Source: Marinobacter salarius (GTDB taxonomy: Bacteria > Pseudomonadota > Gammaproteobacteria > Pseudomonadales > Oleiphilaceae). From it: 64,000 bases of DNA. The stretch spans positions 2,852,001-2,916,000 of the forward strand of contig CP007152.1 in the NCBI GenBank assembly GCA_000831005.1, written 5' to 3'. The notes below the pieces were generated by a model, which did not search any database, was not told the origin of the DNA, and worked only from the letters and a program-made list of their open reading frames with translations. Below, in pieces: positions 57,429-64,000 of the stretch; positions within the stretch are counted from its first letter, which is position 1, and every line of letters begins with the position of its first letter. The position numbers and the translations under genes are program-made.

Positions 57429-57614
57429 ATGATGACAAATGAGGCATGCATGTTTGGAATGGCGGGAATGGGGTTGATATCCCTTTTGCTCATCGTCGCC
57501 CTGGTACTTGGCGTCGCAGCCCTCGGCAAGTACCTGTTTTCGAAAAACAGGGACGATTCTGGACGCGCGAGTAAGAACGCCAGAGGAGATTATGACTACC
57601 ACCCTGAAGCATGA
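57429..57614 (+). CDS. Small membrane protein downstream of copA
   Basis: 61 residues with one hydrophobic helix (LISLLLIVALVLGVAALG) flanked by an N-terminal Met/Cys-containing segment (NEACMFGMAGMG) and a charged tail. A CAGGAG ribosome-binding site supports it. Its 3' end overlaps the next gene by 23 bases. Function unknown. Confidence 0.65.
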   Translation: MMTNEACMFGMAGMGLISLLLIVALVLGVAALGKYLFSKNRDDSGRASKNARGDYDYHPEA

Positions 57615-58341
57615 ATTTCATCGGGTACCCATGGCAGGCATGGGAGTTAGACCGAACGCAAAATCAAAAGTTGCCGGGGGTCTGCTCTTGCTGGTTGCAC
57701 TGGCTGCGATCTATTGGGTCATGCTGGAGACCGGAGCATTGACCACCGTGACCAACAAGGCGGCCTTGTCGGAATGGATTGACCAACTGGGGTATTGGGG
57801 GCCGGCGGGTATCATTGGCCTGATGAGCACGGCCATTGTCCTGAGCCCGATCCCCAGCGCCCCGATCGCCATGGTTGCCGGTGCGGTGTATGGATCGCTA
57901 TGGGGAACAGTGATCGTGGTTATCGGTGCTGAGGCCGGCGCACTGATCGCTTTTGCCATTGCTCGATCCCTGGGATTCGACGTTATCCATCGCTGGAGGC
58001 GGCTACGTCCGGTATTGAATTGGCTTGGTAAGGAGCGCTCCCAGAGCGCATTGATGCTTGTCATTTTTACTTCAAGACTGGTGCCTTTTATCTCCTTCGA
58101 TGGGGTCAGCTATGCAGCGGGCCTGACACCACTCGCGTTCTGGCGATTCGTGGTCGCAACTCTGGCCGGTGTTATTCCGACAGCGTATTTGATCACAGCG
58201 TTTGGTGGCTTGCTCATGGCTTCTGAGTCCGGGGTGGTGACGGTGCTTCTGATTCTGGTCAGTGGTATTACCCTGTTGCCGATTCTCGGGAAACTGCTAT
58301 TGGACCGTCGTCGGGGGCGCAAAGGCGCGTGTATGCCGTAG
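57592..58341 (+). CDS. TVP38/TMEM64-family membrane protein
   Basis: 249 residues from ATG 57592 (GGAG ribosome-binding site). Five or so helices, with the family core SPIPSAPIAMVAGAVYGSLWGTV and FTSRLVPFISFDGVSYAAGLTPL, recognised as the SNARE-associated/DedA-like VTT domain. Such proteins are frequent neighbours of metal-resistance and thiol genes; substrate unknown. Confidence 0.85.
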   Translation: MTTTLKHEFHRVPMAGMGVRPNAKSKVAGGLLLLVALAAIYWVMLETGALTTVTNKAALSEWIDQLGYWGPAGIIGLMSTAIVLSPIPSAPIAMVAGAVYGSLWGTVIVVIGAEAGALIAFAIARSLGFDVIHRWRRLRPVLNWLGKERSQSALMLVIFTSRLVPFISFDGVSYAAGLTPLAFWRFVVATLAGVIPTAYLITAFGGLLMASESGVVTVLLILVSGITLLPILGKLLLDRRRGRKGACMP

Positions 58342-58521
58342 AGCCCGGAGGAACCAATGGGCATATTACCAGTCCAAGCCTGACGGCGAACCCAGACAGA
58401 GAGGTGAGGGTGAAGCGCTCAGGTTTCCTTGGCACTCCGATGAATGTGGTTTATGGTGCAGTCTGCTTTCCACACGTGAAAGTCACCTGGCGGTTCTGAA
58501 TACTGACTGGATGATGAATTA

Positions 58522-58851
58522 ATGACCAAACGGCTTCTGGGACTTTCAGCGATATTGATCGCGGCTACTTTCCTGTTTTCACAGGCAGGTGCCACAGCCC
58601 CCGGTGCGTTGGAACCCGCAGTCGGGGCTTGCTTTATGATGCCCGATATTCCGGAGACATCAGATTGTTCTGGTATCCAGGGTCAGACAAGCTGCAGTAC
58701 GACCTGTATTTCTTCCCATGTCGGTGAATCGGTCATTCCTGAATGGCCCCTGTCATCGTCTTCCCCTGGGCCTGACACCTATTCCTTTCATGCAGGCCGT
58801 TTGCTCTCGGGGCCTGAACCATTCCCTCCCAAGTTGTCCGCAGTCTCCTGA
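58522..58851 (+). CDS. Small secreted Cys-containing protein
   Basis: 109 residues: signal peptide (LSAILIAATFLFSQAGA) and mature part with GACFMMPDIPETSDCS and SCSTTCISSH, five Cys and two Met, then a Pro/Ser-rich tail. No family recognised. Its plan resembles the protein at 51446-51829. It starts the dsbG-dsbD set by position, so an exported metal- or thiol-related role is possible. Confidence 0.6.
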   Translation: MTKRLLGLSAILIAATFLFSQAGATAPGALEPAVGACFMMPDIPETSDCSGIQGQTSCSTTCISSHVGESVIPEWPLSSSSPGPDTYSFHAGRLLSGPEPFPPKLSAVS

Positions 58852-58983
58852 ACCTTTAGTTGCCGCGGGTTCCTGGTTCGAGTGCTTCTCGCCCGGTCCC
58901 GAGAATCCTGCGATGACTTAGTCATTATCCTTACGATTTCTTTTAACTGCCTGCTGAATTCACAACAATGGGAGCCTACCCTT

Positions 58984-59801
58984 ATGATCTTCTGTCTGAA
59001 ACATCCGGCGCGGGTAATGACCGTGCTCTGCCGTAAGCTGTCGGTAACACTTTTTATGGTTTTTTTCGCGGTCCTGGCAACTGCGTCGCCGACGATGGAC
59101 CCGGGAATCGAGGCGCTTCAGAAAAAAGTCGGTTTTACGGTAATTGAACGCTTCTCCACACCAGTTGGGGGCGTGACCGGTTATGTTGTAAAGACCGGGG
59201 ATGGAAAAGCCGGAATCATCTATGGTGTCGGTGACTACACTTTTTCCGGTGCGCTTCTGGAGAGCGACGGCACCGATCTGACTCGTCAGTACACGACACG
59301 CTATATATCAGAGCCAATGTATGCCTCCGTTGCCGAGAAGCTTTCCCGGGATACTCACTTAGTCAGCGAGGGCGGAAAGAATGCCCCGGAAATCTATGTG
59401 TTCGCGGATCCCAATTGCATCTTTTGTCACAAATTCTGGCAGCAAACCCGAGATTGGGTAGCGCAGGGGAAAGTCAGGTTGCACTGGGTCATGGTTGGTT
59501 TTCTCAAGCCCTCCAGCCTGGGCTTCTCCGCCGCAATCATGAATGCAGAGGATCGGGCCGGAGCGCTCCAGGCGTTCGAGGAGAACTTTGGTAACAATGG
59601 TAGCGGGGAGGGCATTTCCGAGCTCACGCCCGTACCGGCGAACCTCAAGGCGGCGCTTGAGCAGCACAGCAATTGGATGGCCGAACTGGGTTTCAGTGGA
59701 ACGCCAGGGCTGCTGTTCAAAGACACGAGTGTCAATGGCAAGGCCAGACCGGCGTGCCTGGGCAGGAAGCGCTGGGAAGGGCGCTGGGGATAGCTGAGTG
59801 A
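58984..59801 (+). CDS. dsbG: DsbG/DsbC-like periplasmic disulfide isomerase (one frame break)
   Basis: 272 residues after repair: signal peptide (SVTLFMVFFAVLATAS), dimerisation domain (IEALQKKVGFTVIERFSTPVGG, TGYVVK), and thioredoxin domain with active site CIFCHKFW (redox Cys pair) and a cis-Pro segment GFSGTPGLLF. GG at 59742-59743 should be GGG, which replaces a stray tail by NGKGQTGVPGQEALG and ends at TGA 59799-59801, overlapping dsbD. Ribosome-binding site GGGAG. Confidence 0.9.
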
Positions 59802-60991
59802 TGGATCAGTTGCCTTCTTTGCTCATTGCCGGCCAGATCATGATGGCGGTTATGGCAGGTCTACTGCTGAACCTGACGCCCTGCGTGCTGCCCGCGATCC
59901 CCATCAAGGTCCGGACCATCCTGCGGGAGGCGGGCGGCCAGAGGTCCCATCGGGTGCTGGCCGCGCTGGCATTCACGGCCGGAACACTCACCTTTTTCCT
60001 GACGCTGGGCGGCCTGACCGCACTGCTGCAGTGGAACTGGGGCACGTTGTTCCAGTCGACGCTATTTGTGGCCGTCCTGGTTGCGTTGATGGTCGGGTTT
60101 GCGGTGATTACCTGGCTCGATCTGCCCATCCCCGTCCCGACATTCGCCGCCTCGGCGCATGGCCGGCGTTACTTTGAAGCCTATGTATCCGGGCTGTTGA
60201 GTGCGATCCTGGCCGCGCCCTGCGCAGGCCCTTTCCTGGGGGGCGTGCTGGCCTTTGCCGTTACCCAGCCGGCACCGGTCATCATGGGGATATTCGGCAG
60301 TATCGGGCTGGGGCTGTCACTACCCTACGCGGTACTGATGCTCAGGCCCGAGTGGCTGAGCCGTTTGCCCAAGGCGGGCCCCTGGACCGTAGCCATTCGT
60401 GAAGTGCTCGCGCTGATATTGCTGGCCGCCGCCGTGTTTTTCAGCGCGAGCCTGGTGCCCAAAGCGGTATACCCCTGGCTGTGGTGGGCCTGGCTGGCGC
60501 TGGTGCTGGTCTGGGGTCTCCGCCGTTTCGTTCAGGGGAACGGTGCCGTGCGCGTGATCACTGCAACGGCGACAGGCCTTGCCTTGGCGGTGACAGTGGT
60601 ATTCGCATCTCCGTTGGGCAGCGGCGAAGACGAGCTTGTCTGGCAACCCTACTCAGCAGAACTCCTGGCGGACACAAAAGCCCGTGGCACACCGTATTTG
60701 CTGGAGTTCACTGCGGACTGGTGCATCAACTGCAAAGTCCTGGAGCGCACCGTGTATAAAGAGCCCGCTGTGGCCGAAGCCGTGGAGCGAGCCGGCATGG
60801 TGCCGATTCAGGTGGACGTGACAGCAAGCGATCCCGAAAAAGACGCATTGTTAACAGCAACGGGAGGGCAAGCTTTGCCTTTTGCGGCGATTTTTGACGC
60901 TGACGGCACCGCTGTCGCCCGTTTCACGGGGCTCTTTGATACCGACAGCCTGGTCGAGGCGATCAACCGCACCGAGAATTCACAACGCTAG
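59798..60991 (+). CDS. dsbD: DsbD membrane and thioredoxin parts (no N-terminal domain)
   Basis: 397 residues. Membrane Cys are in NLTPCVLPAIPIK and AAPCAGPFLGG of the DsbD beta domain; the C-terminal gamma domain has FTADWCINCK. The usual periplasmic alpha domain is not in this protein but is encoded by the next gene. It moves electrons from cytoplasmic thioredoxin to the periplasm, here presumably to DsbG and TlpA-like partners. Start GTG 59798 or ATG 59801, overlapping the dsbG stop. Confidence 0.9.
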   Translation: MMDQLPSLLIAGQIMMAVMAGLLLNLTPCVLPAIPIKVRTILREAGGQRSHRVLAALAFTAGTLTFFLTLGGLTALLQWNWGTLFQSTLFVAVLVALMVGFAVITWLDLPIPVPTFAASAHGRRYFEAYVSGLLSAILAAPCAGPFLGGVLAFAVTQPAPVIMGIFGSIGLGLSLPYAVLMLRPEWLSRLPKAGPWTVAIREVLALILLAAAVFFSASLVPKAVYPWLWWAWLALVLVWGLRRFVQGNGAVRVITATATGLALAVTVVFASPLGSGEDELVWQPYSAELLADTKARGTPYLLEFTADWCINCKVLERTVYKEPAVAEAVERAGMVPIQVDVTASDPEKDALLTATGGQALPFAAIFDADGTAVARFTGLFDTDSLVEAINRTENSQR

Positions 60992-61007
60992 CTACTGGAG
61001 ATAAACC

Positions 61008-61597
61008 ATGACAACCCGAACCAAAGTATTGCTGACCGGCGTAGCGGTTTTTCTGATCGCGATCGCGGCGTTCACGTTGATCGGTACCAATTCCGGAAAC
61101 GCTCCTGGCTCGGCCCAGTCCGAACGAGCCAATTCCGACCCCCAGTCGCCAGTTGCCCGCACGGGGTTGGCAGATTCTTCCGATAAGGTCCGCCTCAATC
61201 TTGCGGAAGGCGGCAAAGCCTGATAGGGGAGACCGGTGAAATCGTTCTGACACTGGACATCGAACCGGGCTGGCACGTGAATGCGAATCCAGCCTCCATG
61301 GAGTTTCTGATCCCCACCGTCGCCAAGTCCTCGGCTGGCGGCCAGTCGCTCGATATTCCGACGGAGTACCCGCGCGGCCGGGTCAGTGACATTGTGCTGG
61401 GTGACACCGCCCTGGAGGTGTACGACGACGGTGCGAGCATCCGGCTGCTGCCAGATGAAAAACAGACCACCGCGCTGAAAGAGGCAGGCAAGCTTGACAT
61501 GACAGTACGGGTGCAGGCCTGCAGTGACGAGGGCGTTTGCCTGGCACCAGCTGACCTGCCCGTTGCGCTGAATCTGGACGATACCAAGCCACAATAA
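61008..61597 (+). CDS. Separate DsbD N-terminal (alpha-like) domain, membrane-anchored (one frame break)
   Basis: 196 residues after repair: one N-terminal anchor helix (VLLTGVAVFLIAIAAFTLIG), a linker, then the immunoglobulin-like DsbD alpha fold with LDIEPGWHVNANPAS, MTVRVQACSDEGVCLAPADLP, whose two Cys are the redox pair. CC at 61219-61220 should be CCC (restores GGKALIGETGEIVLTL). Sixteen bases separate it from dsbD. It probably works as the periplasmic exit domain for the DsbD in trans. Confidence 0.85.
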
Positions 61598-61633
61598 CCC
61601 GGGACTCCCTTCGGAAAACAACTCAAATGGAGA

Positions 61634-62344
61634 ATGACTGTGAACAGCTTATTCAGAGTATTCCTGATTGCCGTGATTGCCCTGGTCAGCACCAATGCCA
61701 TGGCCCATTCCATGGAGGATGTGGAGGCCTCGTTGAACGAGAAAGAGCGGTATGCCCAGTTTGTGGATCAGCCGGCCCCTGAATTTGATCTTACAGGCGT
61801 TGATGGCAATACCCTTTCCCTTGCCGACTTAAACGGCAAAACCGTTGTGCTCAATTTTCTCTACACGCGCTGTACCGACGCCTGCCCTTTGCATATGAAC
61901 CTGATACGGCAGTTGCAAACCGGGGTTGAAGAAGAAGGACTGAGTGAAGAGGTGGTGTTCATCACCATTGCCACTGATCGCGAGGATATTGCCGGGACCC
62001 GGGACAACATGCGCGCGTATGGCGACAATTTCGACCTGAACCCCGATAATTGGCACTTTCTGTACCGGGGCGTAGGTGAATCGCCCGGGTTGACGTCGGA
62101 GCTCGCCAAAGCCTACGGCGTTCAGTTCAGGGATACGGGTGAGGGTGTACAGGTCCATGGTGTGGTAACCCACGTGATTGACCCGGAAGGTCAGATGCGG
62201 GCCCGGTTCCATGGATTGAAATTCAAGCCTGAGCATCTGGTGACCTACCTGACGGCCATTGCCAAAGGCCCCAACGCGGCAGCCGATGATGGGTTCTGGG
62301 GCCGACTGCACGGGCAAATTGAAGAGCTGTTACAGAGTGAGTAA
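61634..62344 (+). CDS. SCO1/SenC-family copper chaperone
   Basis: 236 residues with a signal peptide (FLIAVIALVSTNAMA). Copper/redox motif TRCTDACPLHMN (CxxxC) and distal His in GVVTHVIDPEG; thioredoxin-like fold. SCO proteins deliver copper to or reduce Cu centres of cytochrome oxidase. In an island with copper export and DsbD it likely depends on DsbD for reduction. GGAG ribosome-binding site. Confidence 0.9.
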   Translation: MTVNSLFRVFLIAVIALVSTNAMAHSMEDVEASLNEKERYAQFVDQPAPEFDLTGVDGNTLSLADLNGKTVVLNFLYTRCTDACPLHMNLIRQLQTGVEEEGLSEEVVFITIATDREDIAGTRDNMRAYGDNFDLNPDNWHFLYRGVGESPGLTSELAKAYGVQFRDTGEGVQVHGVVTHVIDPEGQMRARFHGLKFKPEHLVTYLTAIAKGPNAAADDGFWGRLHGQIEELLQSE

Positions 62345-62400
62345 CGCGTGGGGCACCATGCGGGCAACAAACCGACCACTGTAATCAGGAGTAATGTCCA

Positions 62401-62974
62401 ATGAGTCACCAGCGCATATCTGCCGCCCGGAGAATCGCCGTAGTCCTTTTCGCGCTTGCTATTTCCATAGCCGCTCCAGTTATGGCTGCAGGGAAGGTTT
62501 CGAAGTCCGTGGGGCCAGGGGTTCCTGATCTGGGAGTCTCCTCGCACTCTGCCCGAGCTGGCTTTTCAAGACGAAGTCGGCAGGCCGCTGACACTGGCTG
62601 ACTTTAAGGGTAAGGCGATATTGCTCAATATCTGGGCGACCTGGTGCCTGCCTTGCCGTGAGGAAATGCCGACGTTGGACTCACTTCAGGCTCAACTGGG
62701 CGGCGAGCAATTTGAAGTGGTCGCGCTGTCTGTTGACCACGTAGGCATCAGCGTTGTTGAGAAATTCTACCGGAAAACAGGCATCCAACATCTTCGCCAG
62801 TATATTGATCCGTCGACACTGGCGACCTCAACACTGGGCATAGAAGGTGTTCCTACAACGCTGCTGATTGATCACGACGGTCGCGAAATTGGCCGTCTGG
62901 TCGGTGCCGCGGAATGGGACAGCCCGGCCATGGTGGATTTGATGACCCGCACCATTGAAGGGGTTCCGGACTGA
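62401..62974 (+). CDS. TlpA/ResA-like thioredoxin (one frame break)
   Basis: About 191 residues after repair: signal peptide (VVLFALAISIAAPVMA) and a thioredoxin domain with WATWCLPCREEMP and the cis-Pro segment GIEGVPTTLLIDHDG. The frame shifts by -2 or +1 near 62525: the signal frame runs to GPGVP and the main frame resumes LIWESPRTLPELAF. Likely a periplasmic thiol reductant paired with DsbD and SCO1. Ends six bases from the convergent MerR gene. Confidence 0.85.
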
Positions 62975-62980
62975 CTGGAT

Positions 62981-63420
62981 TTACGCAATTGAAAAGGCAG
63001 GTGCGTAATGCTTCAAGCTACTACTGGATGCTTCCTTCGCTGAGCCTTCGAGAACCCCGCAGGCCTCAATTTCCCGATCATCGTTACAACTTGCTCGCAG
63101 CGACACAAGTTGTTTCTCCAGTACCTGCAGATCGGTTATCTGAGACCGTACATGAGCGATGTGATCATCAAGCAAGATGTTGATGGCCCTGCAAGGCTGA
63201 TGGGGGGTGCCCTGATAGCACTGTAGCTCGTGAATTTCAGCGAGTGACAGCTCGAGTATTCTGCAGCGCCGGATGAAGCCAGTCGCTCAACATGCCGTTC
63301 AGTGTAAATACGGTAGCCGTTGTCCTGCCGCTCCGGCGGCGGTAACAAGCCCTCTCGCTCATAGAAACGGATGGTCTGGGTATCGACGCCTACGGACCGT
63401 GCCAACTGACCAATGCGCAT
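62981..63420 (-). CDS. cadR: MerR-family heavy-metal regulator, CadR/PbrR-like (one frame break)
   Basis: 146 residues after repair: MRIGQLARSVGVDTQTIRFYEREGLL winged helix, then Cys-containing dimer helix and a C-terminal metal site with SCNDDREIEACGVLEG. This is the CadR/PbrR arrangement (Cd/Pb/Zn). TT at 63276-63277 (AA on the plus strand) should be three: the repaired sequence reads RLAFIRRCRILELSLAEIHEL. Divergent from the metal exporter and probably controls it. Confidence 0.85.
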
Positions 63421-63453
63421 CGGGTGTCTCCTCAACAAATGGTATCTGTTCTA

Positions 63454-63484
63454 TTGACCTTATAGTGACTATATAGTTTTAAAT
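63454..63484 (+). promoter_or_regulatory. MerR-type promoter of the CDF exporter
   Basis: TTGACC (63454-63459) and TTAAAT (63479-63484), 19 bases apart, with an imperfect dyad around TATAGTGACTATATAG between them, as for CadR/ZntR targets. Confidence 0.7.
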
Positions 63485-63517
63485 CATAATCCGACAATAC
63501 CCAACTGGAGCCGTATC

Positions 63518-64000
63518 ATGAGTAAATCCTGTGAAGACGCCTGTGGCTGCGACGCAACACCCGCCGAGGGTAACGCCGGGTCGGAGGCCTCTGAAGCGTC
63601 CGGCAACTGGATCAGTGTGTATACCGTACCGAAGATGGATTGTCCTTCGGAGGAACGGATGATTCGACTGGCCCTGAACGGTTTTGAAGACATTCGCGGG
63701 CTGTCCTTCGACCTGTCTGATCGGCGGTTGAAGGTTGTGCACGATGGCGAGGCTGAGCCTATCACCGCGAAGCTGGCGACCCTCGGGCTGGGCGCTTCGC
63801 TTCAGGAAACGGCCGCTGCCGACCCTGAGTCAATCAAGGCGGTCGGGGATACGGCTATCTCTGCCGAGCAGGAGTCCGGCACCCTGCGTTGGTTGCTCGG
63901 TATCAATGCTGTCCTGTTTGTGGTGGAAATGACGGCCGGCTGATCGCGCACTCCACCGGTTTGATTGCAGAATCCCTGGACAATTTCGCCGACGCGGCCG
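63518..64000 (+). CDS. Cation diffusion facilitator with N-terminal HMA domain (partial, one frame break)
   Basis: N-terminal Cys-rich start (MSKSCEDACGCD), an HMA-like domain with KMDCPSEERMIRLAL, and then the start of the CDF membrane domain: NAVLFVVEMTAG followed, after a missing base at about 63940, by LIAHSTGLIAESLDNFADAA, the CDF helix 1-2 region with the Asp metal ligands. Runs off the right edge. Probably exports Cd, Zn or Pb under the adjacent CadR-like regulator. Confidence 0.85.

Overview
The window is a dense gammaproteobacterial chromosome segment. Gene content and protein flavour (FDH3-type formate dehydrogenase cluster with DUF3305/DUF3306, copper/thiol island, complex I genes) suggest a marine Marinobacter-like organism. 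That placement is an inference; no rRNA or other marker gene is present. No tRNA, rRNA, IS element, phage gene or CRISPR array was recognised.

Region 1 (1-18.8 kb) is a nearly complete aerobic purine catabolic locus. It holds xanthine dehydrogenase (xdhBA), a RutR-like TetR regulator, guanine deaminase, a purine permease, a Tsx-like outer-membrane channel, uraH, membrane urate hydroxylase puuD, allantoinase puuE, ureidoglycine aminohydrolase, ureidoglycolate lyase and uraD. It then carries the glyoxylate-to-glycerate branch (gcl, hyi, glxR, ttuD) and a GntR/FCD regulator. Only allantoate amidohydrolase (allC) is missing from the chain. Two operator families can be read directly: CTGAC-N6-GTCAG boxes beside xdhA/TetR, guaD and the permease, and TTGTATACAA-type boxes at the permease, puuE, the GntR gene and uraD.

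Region 2 (18.9-28.1 kb) has a CHASE hybrid histidine kinase, a REC-GGDEF protein and a REC-PAS-GGDEF-EAL protein (a c-di-GMP module), then a SulP transporter and a cytochrome b561. Region 3 (28.2-41.5 kb) is a Cys-type formate dehydrogenase locus. The minus-strand operon holds DUF3305, DUF3306, TorD, a TAT small protein, alpha, beta and gamma subunits, a 41-residue ORF and a TusA-like protein. The plus-strand operon holds a multi-[4Fe-4S] protein, an Mrp-type ATPase, a lipoate-ligase-like protein and a DUF6505-like protein, followed by moeA-mobB-mobA on the minus strand. At about 41,660 the mobA gene ends abruptly and the sequence continues inside nuoL, followed by nuoM and nuoN.

Region 4 (45.3-49.1 kb) is a sulfur module: two YeeE/YedE half-transporters, a persulfide-dioxygenase-type metallo-beta-lactamase protein and a second SulP transporter. 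Region 5 (49.1-63 kb) is a copper and periplasmic-thiol island: cytochrome c, BNR-repeat protein, DUF411, Met-rich and Cys-rich small secreted proteins, multicopper oxidase, CueR, CopA, a TVP38-like protein, DsbG, a split DsbD, SCO1 and a TlpA-like thioredoxin. The right edge is a divergent CadR-type regulator and a CDF metal exporter that runs off the window.

About two dozen frame breaks lie in otherwise intact conserved genes. Most are repaired by adding one base to a short homopolymer, and the repaired genes return to family lengths. I therefore treat them as probable sequencing/assembly indels and annotate whole genes across them. The mobA/nuoL junction is the one break that cannot be explained this way.
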